Below are positions 35,148-43,706 of a stretch of DNA of 64,000 bases, piece after piece. The notes under the pieces were generated by a model. That model was not told the DNA's origin. It was given only the letters and a program-made list of their open reading frames with translations, and ran no database searches. How positions within the stretch are numbered: the stretch's first letter is position 1; every line of letters begins with the position of its first letter. Made by a program: the position numbers and the translations under genes. Source of the DNA: Chryseobacterium sp. JV274. GTDB taxonomy: Bacteria; Bacteroidota; Bacteroidia; Flavobacteriales; Weeksellaceae. The stretch is from positions 620,001 to 684,000 of the forward strand of contig NZ_LR824569.1 of NCBI RefSeq assembly GCF_903969135.1. Reading direction: 5' to 3'.

Positions 35148-36302
35148 TTACAAAACACTGTCTTGTAGATTTTTGCGGTAGGAAGTCGGCGTATTACCAG
35201 TGTGCTTTTTAAAAGCGGTATTAAAGGAAGATTTTGAATTAAAACCAACTTCGTATAGAATTTCTAAAATCGTTACCTTACTTTTTGAAGTATCTTTTAA
35301 AATATCCTTAGCACTTTCTATCCGATAAGCATTTACGAAATCATAAAAATGCTGCCCTAATTGATGATTGATTAAAAGAGATAAATCCCGGACAGGAATT
35401 TCAATATCATTGGAAACATCCTGAATGGTTAGTGAGGAGTTCAGAAAAGGTCTTTTCTCAACCATATATTTTTTCAATTTCAAAAGTTCTTCATTATATT
35501 CTTTTTCATCTCCCATTGATTGATTACTGCTTTTTTCTTCGGAAACAATCTCAGAAACAAGTTTTAGTTTTGAATCAATGTTTCTAAAAAGATCAGGGTT
35601 ATTTAACGCTTTGAACAGATACCAACAAAAAATAAAAAGAGATGATACGAAAAGTCCGATCTTGATCCATTCCGAAACATTTTGATAATCAGAGAATTTC
35701 AAAATATTTTTTAAAAGAGCTACCGCATATAAAATGCTCAGTACAACGGTAAACTGGAATAACCAGTTATAGGAACTGATGTTTTTTCCTGCATAGTTTT
35801 CAAGATATAGTTTCTTCGATTTTCTTAGTACTCTAAAAACAGCAATGATATATAGAACCATCTGCAGATGTATTAAAATATGAATGAACTGAAACTCTAT
35901 CATATTTTGACGATTCTGAATAAAACTCATTTTTGATGCCGCGTCCACAGTATAAAAACGAGGCAGTAAAACAAGATTAACAATCAAAAACGGAAGCAGA
36001 TGCAGCAGATATTTTGGCTTTAGCTTAAAATCAGAGTAACAGACTGATATGATATAAAGATAAAAAACAGGAATCTGCAGAAAAGCAAAGGTGGTCCTAA
36101 ACATTCCCAGGTTGGACGGACCATCAGTTACCATGCTAAACAAAGGCTCACTAATATCTATTGCATTTAATATTAGAAAAAAAGCAAATAAAGAATTACT
36201 TATTTTGTACTTTGTTTTAAGGGTAATCAGGAAAAATGCCAGAAACAACGAGATGAATAAAGAGATTATATTTACAATAATTAATAAACTAATATTATCC
36301 AT
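35148..36302 (-). CDS. Membrane-anchored AraC-type regulator (module 1)
   Basis: 384 residues. The N-terminal ~230 have seven likely membrane helices beginning SLLIIVNIISLFISLFLAFFLITLKTKYKISN. The C-terminal ~100 residues are a double helix-turn-helix AraC domain: SSLTIQDVSNDIEIPVRDLSLLINHQ, then ILEILYEVGFNSKSSFNTAFKKHTGNTPTSYRK. A transcription factor kept in the membrane could sense an envelope or outside signal directly. It is a close paralogue of the regulator at 38633; both are followed by a serine hydrolase gene on the same strand, so the hydrolase is the likely target. Confidence 0.88.
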   Translation of the reverse strand: MDNISLLIIVNIISLFISLFLAFFLITLKTKYKISNSLFAFFLILNAIDISEPLFSMVTDGPSNLGMFRTTFAFLQIPVFYLYIISVCYSDFKLKPKYLLHLLPFLIVNLVLLPRFYTVDAASKMSFIQNRQNMIEFQFIHILIHLQMVLYIIAVFRVLRKSKKLYLENYAGKNISSYNWLFQFTVVLSILYAVALLKNILKFSDYQNVSEWIKIGLFVSSLFIFCWYLFKALNNPDLFRNIDSKLKLVSEIVSEEKSSNQSMGDEKEYNEELLKLKKYMVEKRPFLNSSLTIQDVSNDIEIPVRDLSLLINHQLGQHFYDFVNAYRIESAKDILKDTSKSKVTILEILYEVGFNSKSSFNTAFKKHTGNTPTSYRKNLQDSVL

Positions 36303-36671
36303 TCTTTATTCTTATTTGTTTATTACTATTTTATTTTTAAATTTTTATTGGAATTCCGAAAGTCTATCAAGGTTAAAAATCCAACAGGTGCAAATATAAA
36401 AATTAGATTAACTTTTGTTTGAATTTTTTTCATCAAAAGTATATTAAATAGCTATCCAGCAGACGAGCAAATTACAAATTGATGATTTTCAACAATATAA
36501 ATGCAAAATATTTCCAAGATTAAGATTATCCATTTCATACTTTATATTTAAAATGATCTCACTCATCCGGCCTTCCCCACTGAAGTAAAAAAAATATGAT
36601 AACTATTACTGATTAGTTGTATCAGTTTATATGAAAGAACTATATTTAAAAACATCTTTTATATTCAAAAA
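36303..36671. other. Divergent regulatory interval between two AraC-type genes
   Basis: About 370 bp, very AT-rich. It holds a TATATTTG on the minus strand (36391-36398), a candidate -7 element for the regulator at 36302 with an ~80-nt leader, and a 14-codon frame (36631-36675) that overlaps the next start codon. No other gene is visible. Confidence 0.55.
36391..36398 (-). promoter_or_regulatory. -7 element of regulator gene, module 1
   Basis: The minus strand reads TATATTTG, an exact TAnnTTTG. No TTTG is present 19-20 bp upstream, so an activator may be needed. Confidence 0.45.
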
Positions 36672-36675
36672 TTGA
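36631..36675 (+). other. 14-codon upstream frame overlapping a TTG start
   Basis: ATG at 36631 opens a frame reading MKELYLKTSFIFKN and stops with TGA at 36673-36675. The stop overlaps the TTG start of the next gene (36672-36674). It could couple translation of the TTG-initiated regulator to a short leader, but nothing besides the overlap supports it. Confidence 0.3.
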
Positions 36676-37808
36676 TTTATACAACACTTTTAAATATTGC
36701 GATTTTCCAGGGAATAATCTTAGGCTTTATTATTTTAAAGTCTTCCCTATTCAATAGCAATTCAAATAAATATTTGGCATACTTGCTATTTGCACTTTCC
36801 ATTGTCTTACTAAATTATGTTTTTGAAATTGAGGGAGCTTTCATATCCTATCCTTTATTGCGTTTTATAGACAATATCGACTGGGTATTTTTGTTACCCG
36901 TTTTTACATTTTTGTTTATTATAAATCGTATTGATGATGCAGTTAAAAACAGGCAAAAAACGTATTTGTATTACATTCCATTTGTCTATAATAGTATTCT
37001 TAATACTGCCATCTGTCTTGATACTGTAGCAGGAATTTATAAAATCCCTGAATCTTACATGTATCTAGTCAATATACTTCAAATGATTCAGCTTTTATTG
37101 GCGGTAATTATTATCTTGTTTCTTCCTTTCTATTCTTATTTTATGATAAGGCATTTAAAAGACTCACAAGAGAAAAAATGGGTCATTACCTTATTAACCA
37201 TTATCTATCTGGTGTTACTTGTCTGGCTTACGACCTATATGACTGGTTTGTTTTTTGGATTAGATATTTCCTCTACCATGAGCGTCCTTGCTTTATGTGC
37301 AACATTCATCATGCATTGGACAGCTTATATAGGTATTTACAAATATAAACTGGCCAAAAACAAAGATGCTATCTATAATTTACTAAATAATAGTTCTGTT
37401 ATTTCATATCCCGATTTGCAAATTGTACAAAATAGTACACCGCAAGAATATAAGGAATCTATCACCGCTGATAATCTTTATTTTCAAAAACTGGAACTTC
37501 TTTGCAAAGATCAGCACATTTATACAGACAGTACATTAAACAGAGAAAAAGTGGCTGAAAAACTAGGCATAAGCGCGGGATATCTTTCACAAATTGTAAA
37601 CACAATAACAGGAGATAATTTTGCCCATTATATCAATCAATATCGAGTGAAAGCCGTCAAGGAAATGATATCAGATCCTGAATTTGAAAACTATACTTTG
37701 CTGACGATGGGATTAGAATCCGGGTTTACTTCAAAAACAACTTTTTATAATTCCTTTAAAAAAGTGACTGGTCAGACGCCAAATGAATATAAAAACACCC
37801 TCAAATAA
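36672..37808 (+). CDS. Membrane-anchored AraC-type regulator with TTG start
   Basis: 378 residues from a TTG codon; no in-frame ATG lies upstream. Seven membrane helices fill the first ~230 residues and the C-terminal ~100 are AraC-type DNA-binding: LNREKVAEKLGISAGYLSQIVNTITGDNFAHYINQYRV, then GLESGFTSKTTFYNSFKKVTGQTPNEYKN. It is a more distant relative of the two regulators at 35148 and 38633. It is transcribed towards the DUF3575-like outer membrane protein gene 89 bp downstream, which may be its target. Confidence 0.86.
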   Translation: MIYTTLLNIAIFQGIILGFIILKSSLFNSNSNKYLAYLLFALSIVLLNYVFEIEGAFISYPLLRFIDNIDWVFLLPVFTFLFIINRIDDAVKNRQKTYLYYIPFVYNSILNTAICLDTVAGIYKIPESYMYLVNILQMIQLLLAVIIILFLPFYSYFMIRHLKDSQEKKWVITLLTIIYLVLLVWLTTYMTGLFFGLDISSTMSVLALCATFIMHWTAYIGIYKYKLAKNKDAIYNLLNNSSVISYPDLQIVQNSTPQEYKESITADNLYFQKLELLCKDQHIYTDSTLNREKVAEKLGISAGYLSQIVNTITGDNFAHYINQYRVKAVKEMISDPEFENYTLLTMGLESGFTSKTTFYNSFKKVTGQTPNEYKNTLK

Positions 37809-37897
37809 GTACCATTTTCTCCATTTTTAAGCTTTTGAAACCCGTTCTAATTTGAATTATTTGAGTTTTGCATTCAAATAATTCAAATTAATTTTTT

Positions 37898-38437
37898 ATG
37901 AAAAAACCCTTTTTACTAGCCATCATTTTGTTTGCTTTTAATTCTGTCAATGCTCAAAATGGACCTGATGCAAATCCTTATCAGAAAAACAATGAAATTA
38001 AACTGAATCTAATTTCGCCATTATCCGGTGCTGTAGAAGCAGGTTTTGAGCGGTACCTCAGCAAAAATTCGTCACTGGGAATTTCTGTATTTAAGGTTTA
38101 TGATAATACAAGAGAAAAAGATCTGAATTACTATATCTCTCCCTATTACAGATATTATTTGGGAAAAAAATATGCTTCCGGTTTTTTTGTCGAAGGATTT
38201 GGAATGTTCACTTCCATTGATGGAAAAAAAATATATGCCGCAGACAATCTGACATTCACTGAAGGTAAAGATGTATATGATCTTGCACTGGGTGCAGGTT
38301 TGGGATGGAAACTGGTTACAAAGAAAGGATTGGTTTTTGAAGCCAACACTGCCTACGGAAGACTAGTCTTCAATGCAGATAAAACAGATCACAATCAGGT
38401 TCTAAAGCTAGGCTTAAGTATTGGTTATCGATTTTAA
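37898..38437 (+). CDS. Outer-membrane beta-barrel protein, DUF3575-like
   Basis: 179 residues with a signal peptide cut after NSVNAQ (about residue 20). The mature part has about eight strands with alternating aromatic residues (NEIKLNLISPLSGAVEAGFERYLS, YISPYYRYYLGKK, GFFVEGFGMFTS) and ends in GLSIGYRF with the usual C-terminal Phe of outer-membrane barrels. It resembles the DUF3575 group. Probable small outer-membrane protein; pore or structural role unknown. It follows a membrane AraC-type regulator gene by 89 bp. Confidence 0.8.
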   Translation: MKKPFLLAIILFAFNSVNAQNGPDANPYQKNNEIKLNLISPLSGAVEAGFERYLSKNSSLGISVFKVYDNTREKDLNYYISPYYRYYLGKKYASGFFVEGFGMFTSIDGKKIYAADNLTFTEGKDVYDLALGAGLGWKLVTKKGLVFEANTAYGRLVFNADKTDHNQVLKLGLSIGYRF

Positions 38438-38607
38438 AATCAACTCTATCTAAAAGAATAAATTATTTATTAAAGTATTTTGATGATGTCCTTGTTTTGG
38501 TCACTTAAGGAGACAATTATTTCATAGTTGTCTCTTTTTTCACAGGTATAAAAAACTGTTGAACAAAAATTACAGTAAAACATCAAATATTTTAATTTGG
38601 GAAGAAT

Positions 38608-38615
38608 TAAATTTG
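38608..38615 (+). promoter_or_regulatory. -7 element of regulator gene, module 2
   Basis: TAAATTTG matches TAnnTTTG exactly and lies 17 bp before the ATG chosen at 38633. It favours that start over an in-frame start at 38597, which would lie upstream of the promoter element. Confidence 0.5.
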
Positions 38616-38632
38616 TATTTCTATTAGAAACA

Positions 38633-39769
38633 ATGGACAAATACAACTTTTTAGAACTCGTTTCCTCTATTGGGATTTTCATGGTACTTTTGCTTGCCTT
38701 GTTTTTGATTACCGTAAAAGCCAAGCACAGACTTTCAAATTGGCTTTTTGCTTTTTTTGTTTTTACCAATGCCGTAGATGCATTAAAATTTTTACAGCGA
38801 GAATTTCCTGTTAATTATATCAACCTGGAGGCGTTTCGTTGGAGTATTGTTTATTTGGTCCCGGCATCGTTTTATCTCTATGTATTGTCCGTTTGTTACT
38901 CCAATTTTCGCTTAAAACCGAAATATTTACTGCATGCAATTCCCTTTGTTGCTTACAATTTGTATTTAATGTGGGGAATCTATTTTGTAGACAGAGCCTC
39001 GAAAATAGATTTTATAAATGGCATGAATGATATGCCTTTAATGCAATTTTTTCAATTTCTTTTTGAATTTTTGTTTCAAGTGTATTTTATTGCTTCATTT
39101 CTAGTTATTAGAAAATCCAGAACGGTCTATCTCGAGAATTATACGAATCCGAATATTTCCGTACTTAACGTGCTATACAAAATAACCATTCTGTATTATG
39201 TCTTACATTTTATAGTTTTGATAAGATGGCTGGCCACTTTTACCTTTGGTTTGGGTGAGATCCGAGCCTGGATTGTAACGCTGGATGGATTTGCGTTTTT
39301 ATTTTGTACTTGCTGGTATCTATTTACTGCATTAAACAATCCGGAATTTTTTCGAGGAGTAGATTCTGAGCTGAAACCTATCACAGAAGTTGTTCCGAAA
39401 CAAAAAACCAGCCTTCTCCCAGTTGAAGAAAAAAATAAGGAAATTAAATTTTTAAAAGATTTTATGGTTGAAAAAGAGCCTTATCTGGATTCCTCATTAA
39501 CCATTCAGGATTTAGCAGAGCAAGTAGAAATGCCTGTTAAAGATTTATCTACTTTGATTAATTTGTATATGGATAAACACTTTTTCGATTTCGTGAATGA
39601 ATACAGAATTGAAAAAGCAATGCAAATCCTTAAAGATCCTTCTCAAAAAGAACTGACGGTTTTGGAAATCTTATACCAGGTTGGTTTTAATTCCAAATCT
39701 TCGTTCAATACCTCTTTCAAAAAATATACAGGAAAAACACCAACAGATTACAGAAAACAAACTTTGTAA
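38633..39769 (+). CDS. Membrane-anchored AraC-type regulator (module 2)
   Basis: 378 residues from ATG 38633; the longer 38597 start would precede the -7 element. Seven membrane helices open with IGIFMVLLLALFLITVKAKHRLSN, close to the start of the protein encoded at 35148. The AraC domain is also near-identical in layout: SSLTIQDLAEQVEMPVKDLSTLINLY, then VLEILYQVGFNSKSSFNTSFKKYTGKTPTDYRK. It is the paralogue of the module 1 regulator. The next gene, 104 bp downstream, is a serine hydrolase whose promoter holds the dyad at 39794. Confidence 0.88.
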   Translation: MDKYNFLELVSSIGIFMVLLLALFLITVKAKHRLSNWLFAFFVFTNAVDALKFLQREFPVNYINLEAFRWSIVYLVPASFYLYVLSVCYSNFRLKPKYLLHAIPFVAYNLYLMWGIYFVDRASKIDFINGMNDMPLMQFFQFLFEFLFQVYFIASFLVIRKSRTVYLENYTNPNISVLNVLYKITILYYVLHFIVLIRWLATFTFGLGEIRAWIVTLDGFAFLFCTCWYLFTALNNPEFFRGVDSELKPITEVVPKQKTSLLPVEEKNKEIKFLKDFMVEKEPYLDSSLTIQDLAEQVEMPVKDLSTLINLYMDKHFFDFVNEYRIEKAMQILKDPSQKELTVLEILYQVGFNSKSSFNTSFKKYTGKTPTDYRKQTL

Positions 39770-39793
39770 AATCAAATTATTTTCAAAAAATGA

Positions 39794-39815
39794 GTTCGAT
39801 TTTTTTTAATCGGTC
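39794..39815 (+). promoter_or_regulatory. 22-bp dyad operator, module 2
   Basis: GTTCGAT, eight bases, ATCGGTC: 22 bp with the same length and right arm (TCGGTC, then GC) as the dyad at 35074-35095. The left arm has two mismatches in seven. It ends 21 bp before the -7-like element, exactly as in module 1. Confidence 0.6.
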
Positions 39816-39836
39816 GCGTCCTGAGACTTTCTGAAG

Positions 39837-39844
39837 CATATTTG
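39837..39844 (+). promoter_or_regulatory. -7-like element of hydrolase gene (module 2)
   Basis: CATATTTG, one mismatch from TAnnTTTG and the same first two bases (CA) as in module 1. It is 29 bp before the ATG at 39874. Confidence 0.5.
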
Positions 39845-39873
39845 CATCAAAAAAAACAAATTCAAAAAAACTC

Positions 39874-41319
39874 ATGAAAAATATAATTGTACCCTTTCTT
39901 TTTCTATTTTCAACACCCGTATTTTCTCAAAAAAGTGAGAAAAATATTCAATTCGTTACGCAACAAAAAAAAGATATCACAGTTGATAAAACGAAAAATA
40001 GACACGTTAATCAAATTGATTCCTTAATGGCAAAATCCTATGAAAGAGGTTTATTCAATGGAAATGTCCTGATCGCTAAAAATAATAAAATCATCTATCA
40101 GAAATCATTTGGTTTTACAGATGAAACGCATACAACTTATTTAAATGATAAGTCGATATTTAATATTGGCTCCATTGCAAAGGAATTCAATGCTGTTGCC
40201 ATCATGATTTTAGTGGAACGTGGTCTTCTTAGTCTTGATGACAGGGTATCCAAATTTAATTTGGGCCTGCCGAAATGGTCTGAAAAAGTGACCATAAGAC
40301 ACCTTCTTAATTATGCCAGTGGTATTCCTCCCATCGAACGATTAAAACCCGAAAATGATGCGGCGGCGTGGAATATTTTGAGAAGTAATGACAGCCTGCT
40401 CTTTGAACCGGGAACCAGTTACAGGTATGATAATGGAAATGTATTTCTACAAAGAAGAATAATTGAAAAGGTAACCGGAATATCATTTGAGGAATTTGTC
40501 ATTAAAAATATAGTTAAGCCATTGAAAATGACCAATTCGGTATTTGAGCCCAAATTGGGTTATAAAAACCGAACATCGTGTTATGATATGGACAATGCCC
40601 GATGCCCGGAATTGAAATTTATCAGCGGATGGCTCTGGGTAGATAGTAATGATCTCTATAAATGGATTGAAGCACTGAACTCTAATCGATTAATATCCAA
40701 AGAATCTCTTCAGACTTTGCTGAATAATCCATACGCAAAAGATGAAGGTGGGTCACTTGGCAGATACTTTGAAAATGACGAATTGCAAAGACATAATGGA
40801 GTCTCTTATAAATTTGAATCTATCTATTTAAACGATTTTAAAAATAATATTACCATAATTCTGGTGTCCAATAATCTAAATAGAGTGTGGGACCTGGGGC
40901 ATATTATTCACAACCTAATGTTGGGAAAAGAGTACGAAATTCCTAAAAAATCTATTTATCAACAGATCAGAAAAGAATCTCTGGGTGACGTAAATAAGGC
41001 TATAGAAACCTACCATGTACTCAAAGAAAAATCTAAAAATGAATATAGCTTTGAAAACCCAGGTGAGCTTAATAAACTAGGATATGAACTATTAAGGGGT
41101 GGAAATGTAGATTCAGCCCTTAAAATTTTCAGTCTTAATGTTTCTGAATTTCCCGGATCAGCCAACGTTTATGACAGTCGCGGTGAAGCCTACTTCAATA
41201 AAAAAGAATATCAATTATCAAAAAACGATTATCAGAAATCATTAGAGCTGGACCCCACCAATCAAAATGCGAAGGAAATGATTTTGAAAATCAACCCACT
41301 TTTGTCTTCTAAAAAATAA
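39874..41319 (+). CDS. Beta-lactamase-fold serine hydrolase with TPR tail (module 2)
   Basis: 481 residues with a signal peptide cut after PVFSQ (about residue 19). The hydrolase domain (~45-345) has S100-I-A-K103 for SxxK and Y185-D-N187 for YxN, both intact. Residues ~370-478 are two to three TPR units (GYELLRGGNVDSALKIFSLNV, VYDSRGEAYFNKKEYQLSKNDYQKSLELDPTN). TPR tails on these enzymes probably bind a partner. It is exported, but without a lipobox, so periplasmic or secreted. It pairs with the regulator gene at 38633 as in module 1. Confidence 0.88.
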   Translation: MKNIIVPFLFLFSTPVFSQKSEKNIQFVTQQKKDITVDKTKNRHVNQIDSLMAKSYERGLFNGNVLIAKNNKIIYQKSFGFTDETHTTYLNDKSIFNIGSIAKEFNAVAIMILVERGLLSLDDRVSKFNLGLPKWSEKVTIRHLLNYASGIPPIERLKPENDAAAWNILRSNDSLLFEPGTSYRYDNGNVFLQRRIIEKVTGISFEEFVIKNIVKPLKMTNSVFEPKLGYKNRTSCYDMDNARCPELKFISGWLWVDSNDLYKWIEALNSNRLISKESLQTLLNNPYAKDEGGSLGRYFENDELQRHNGVSYKFESIYLNDFKNNITIILVSNNLNRVWDLGHIIHNLMLGKEYEIPKKSIYQQIRKESLGDVNKAIETYHVLKEKSKNEYSFENPGELNKLGYELLRGGNVDSALKIFSLNVSEFPGSANVYDSRGEAYFNKKEYQLSKNDYQKSLELDPTNQNAKEMILKINPLLSSKK

Positions 41320-41324
41320 CAATT

Positions 41325-41357
41325 AAAAAGCACTACTTTAAAAAGTGGTGCTTTTTT
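41325..41357 (+). terminator. Terminator of hydrolase gene
   Basis: The stem AAAAAGCACTACTTT / AAGTGGTGCTTTTTT with one G-T pair and a short loop is followed by T. It lies 5 bp after the stop at 41319. Confidence 0.9.
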
Positions 41358-41498
41358 CATTCCAGATCGAGTTGTCTGTATTCGACTTATTGAAATTTAT
41401 AAAATCATTTTTTCTATTCAGATGAATTAAAACTTTTATTTCTTCCCAAGTTTTGAGACTGATCTACAACTCCTACTTTTTATTTGCGCACAACCTTC

Positions 41499-42044
41499 TT
41501 ATCCTGAACTGGTATCAGCCATTTTCTTTTCTCTCCTTCTTTGAAGAATAAGGTGGGCAGCATCCAGCATTTTAACCGTATGGATGTAGGGCATCACGAT
41601 ATTTCTTTCCGGTAGATTTTCATAGACGCCCATTGAGAAATAGACGATTCCGGACATAAAATAATCATATTCTTTGATACTGTATGCTCCGAATGCTTTT
41701 TTGAAAACCAGCAGAGGATTCCGGTATTCTTTCTCCGAAAGCAGGCCAAGAACCCACGGAGAGATCTTTTCCGGCCGGGTATCGACCGTCCATTGCCTTT
41801 CCTTCAGCATGATGAGATATCCTGCCCGGATCAACGACCTCATCGAATGGTAAAACTCAAAGACCACCGCCGGATCTTCATTGATCCAACTATTCCTCTT
41901 TACCGCATAATTCATCAAGTTGCTGAGCAATTCTTTGGAAATATCCAGCTCATTGAACTGAAAGAACGTTTCCATCAGCTGCAACCCGGAGCACTTCTTA
42001 CCTGCCCGAAACCGCATATCAAAATCTGTTTTTATCTTTTTCAT
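41499..42044 (-). CDS. Hypothetical protein, left member of accessory island
   Basis: 181 residues, soluble, mostly helical, with many aromatic and basic residues (FQFNELDISKELLSNLMNYAVKRNSWINEDP, AFGAYSIKEYDYFMSGIVYFSMGVY) and a basic C-terminus LQRRREKK. I recognise no family. It is more GC-rich than its AT-rich neighbours, which fits transfer from another genome. It is divergent from the small HTH regulator at 42135, and the shared interval holds a perfect 22-bp palindrome, so both may be controlled by that regulator. Confidence 0.7.
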   Translation of the reverse strand: MKKIKTDFDMRFRAGKKCSGLQLMETFFQFNELDISKELLSNLMNYAVKRNSWINEDPAVVFEFYHSMRSLIRAGYLIMLKERQWTVDTRPEKISPWVLGLLSEKEYRNPLLVFKKAFGAYSIKEYDYFMSGIVYFSMGVYENLPERNIVMPYIHTVKMLDAAHLILQRRREKKMADTSSG

Positions 42045-42082
42045 TGTTTGTATTTTTTTATAAATGTAAGAAAAGAAATCTA

Positions 42083-42104
42083 ATTACGGTCGATCGACCG
42101 TAAT
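42083..42104. promoter_or_regulatory. Perfect 22-bp palindrome in divergent interval
   Basis: ATTACGGTCGA is followed directly by its exact reverse complement TCGACCGTAAT, with no central spacer. It lies 38 bp upstream of the 42044 start and 30 bp upstream of the 42135 start, a natural operator position for the HTH protein encoded next to it. Confidence 0.6.
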
Positions 42105-42134
42105 TTTTTATTATTTAATTATTTCATTTGCTCC

Positions 42135-42368
42135 ATGACAGATATAAACGAAAAAATTTGTTTATACATTACAAAAAAATGGTTGATACCTTGGCTTCAA
42201 GAAGGCAAGTCACAAAATTCTTTTGCCAAAAATCATGGTGTAGAAGAAAGTACCATTAGAAAAATTAAAAGTGAAGAGACCTACAGAATACCAGTTGAAA
42301 CACTTTTTAAAATATGTGAAGCAAGAAAAATTAGTTTATCTGATTTTTTTAAACTTATAAATGAATAA
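42135..42368 (+). CDS. Small XRE-type helix-turn-helix regulator
   Basis: 77 residues, one helix-turn-helix domain: WLQEGKSQNSFAKNHGVEESTIRKIKSEETYRIPVETLFKICEARKISLSDFFKLI. The alternation of short helices and the KIKSEETYRIP recognition region match the Cro/C1 (XRE) fold, though the N-terminal helix is atypical. It probably binds the palindrome 30 bp upstream of its start and may repress itself and the divergent gene at 42044. Its stop overlaps a 55-codon frame by eight bases. Confidence 0.8.
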   Translation: MTDINEKICLYITKKWLIPWLQEGKSQNSFAKNHGVEESTIRKIKSEETYRIPVETLFKICEARKISLSDFFKLINE

Positions 42369-42528
42369 TCCTGACGAAAGTTGGGATTTTTTTGTGATGA
42401 AACTTTGGAAATCTTTAAGAAATTCAGTGAAAATACTGATTGAAAATTTTGAAATGCTTTTTATTTTTGTTTTTCCGGAAAATCGTAATCTCAAAATGTC
42501 TTCAAATTCAAATTACAGAAATCGATAA
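42361..42528 (+). CDS. Possible 55-residue ORF overlapping the XRE gene
   Basis: ATG at 42361 overlaps the regulator stop by eight bases and opens 55 codons (MNNPDESWDFF, later LWKSLRNSVKILIENFEMLFIFVFPENRN). A hydrophobic stretch sits at about 25-39. The overlap resembles operon-type coupling, but the start region also forms the hairpin at 42366-42389, so it may be spurious. No family recognised. Confidence 0.25.
   Translation: MNNPDESWDFFVMKLWKSLRNSVKILIENFEMLFIFVFPENRNLKMSSNSNYRNR
42368..42393 (+). terminator. Hairpin with GAAA tetraloop after XRE gene
   Basis: AATCCTGAC, GAAA loop, GTTGGGATT (two G-T pairs), then T6: a good terminator for the XRE gene. A near copy stands at ~45763-45790, after the DUF6119/esterase region. 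Confidence 0.7.
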
Positions 42529-42627
42529 AAACTACCAAAATAAAAATATTATACGATGCAACATTAGATATTTAACAACCAGTAATGATTAATCTGCATT
42601 TACATATTAAAGAAAACTTTTAATTTA

Positions 42628-43665
42628 ATGATACCATTTCATAAATATCCTGATGTTTATCCTGATTTGATTAGCGAAATGCTTTTATTTTTTTGTAATT
42701 ACAAAATAGAGGGGAATACCAGAATTATAGAGTCACGTAAGGTTTTTGAATTTTGTGTGTATTACCAAGACAAATTTAAACCCACAGAATTTCCACAACC
42801 TGTCTTAATTGCAAAAATTTGTGAAGTACTTGTTGAAAATCATGTACTGAATTTAAATAGAAAAGGATATGGTCCACCAAGTGAAGACATGTACAACTTT
42901 ATGCCATTTAATGTGGAAGAAACTCTTGCAAATTTGAGGGGTGGGCTTTCAAAAGATATCATTAATATAACATATAATTCTCTAGTCTTTGGTTTCTCAT
43001 ATGTTAATAAATATGCATCTAACAAAGTACAGCCATTACTGAATATAAACGAAAATGAAGACCAGTCCATAGGTACTACATTTAATTATCATAATGGTAT
43101 AGCCACTGCTAAGCATTGTTTTGACGGAGCAAAAAAAATTGCTATAAAGAATGTCTCTAAAGAAAAATTAAAAGAATCCACATTTTATGTTCACAAAAAA
43201 AAGGAAATTGATTTAGTATTTATTCAGTTTAATGATGACCATCTACAATTTTCAGAAACTTTTTTAATGTCTGGTAAGGGAGAAATTCTTGACAAAGTAC
43301 TTGCAATTGGATTTCCAAATGTTCCAGGTTTTCATTCGTTTCAAACAAGTGAAGTTGCTACTATATCTTCAAGATATACTCCATCAGTAGGAACTATTGC
43401 TGCAATAGCACAAGATTTTTGGTTAAAGGAAAATCTCATGCTAATAACAGCAAAAATTAGAGCTGGTAACAGTGGAGGACCTGTAATTAATAACAAGGGA
43501 GAAATTATTGGAATTTCATCATACTTACCAACTGGCGAAGGTAATTATGATAATTTAGGATATGGAACAGTAATACCTGTTGAATTTTTAGATTCAATCA
43601 TTAAAGAAAACTTTACTGAATTTGACAAATCAGGAATTGAATTTATTGATTTTCCTTTATTGTGA
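42628..43665 (+). CDS. Trypsin-like serine protease with N-terminal helical domain
   Basis: 345 residues, no signal peptide, so cytoplasmic. Residues 1-135 are helical and unlike known domains; part may be a winged-helix fold. Residues ~140-330 form a trypsin-like peptidase (HtrA/S1-type chymotrypsin fold) with H163 in ATAKHCF, D195 in EIDLVFIQF and S282 in AGNSGGPV, plus the GEIIGISSYLP strand. A cytoplasmic trypsin-like enzyme without PDZ or signal is unusual; such proteases occur in bacterial conflict systems, where they cleave an effector. It lies between the XRE gene and the DUF6119 gene, which is convergent with it. Confidence 0.82.
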   Translation: MIPFHKYPDVYPDLISEMLLFFCNYKIEGNTRIIESRKVFEFCVYYQDKFKPTEFPQPVLIAKICEVLVENHVLNLNRKGYGPPSEDMYNFMPFNVEETLANLRGGLSKDIINITYNSLVFGFSYVNKYASNKVQPLLNINENEDQSIGTTFNYHNGIATAKHCFDGAKKIAIKNVSKEKLKESTFYVHKKKEIDLVFIQFNDDHLQFSETFLMSGKGEILDKVLAIGFPNVPGFHSFQTSEVATISSRYTPSVGTIAAIAQDFWLKENLMLITAKIRAGNSGGPVINNKGEIIGISSYLPTGEGNYDNLGYGTVIPVEFLDSIIKENFTEFDKSGIEFIDFPLL

Positions 43666-43706
43666 TTATTACAGAAATTTGAAGATATAATTTTGGACAA
43701 ACCCAC

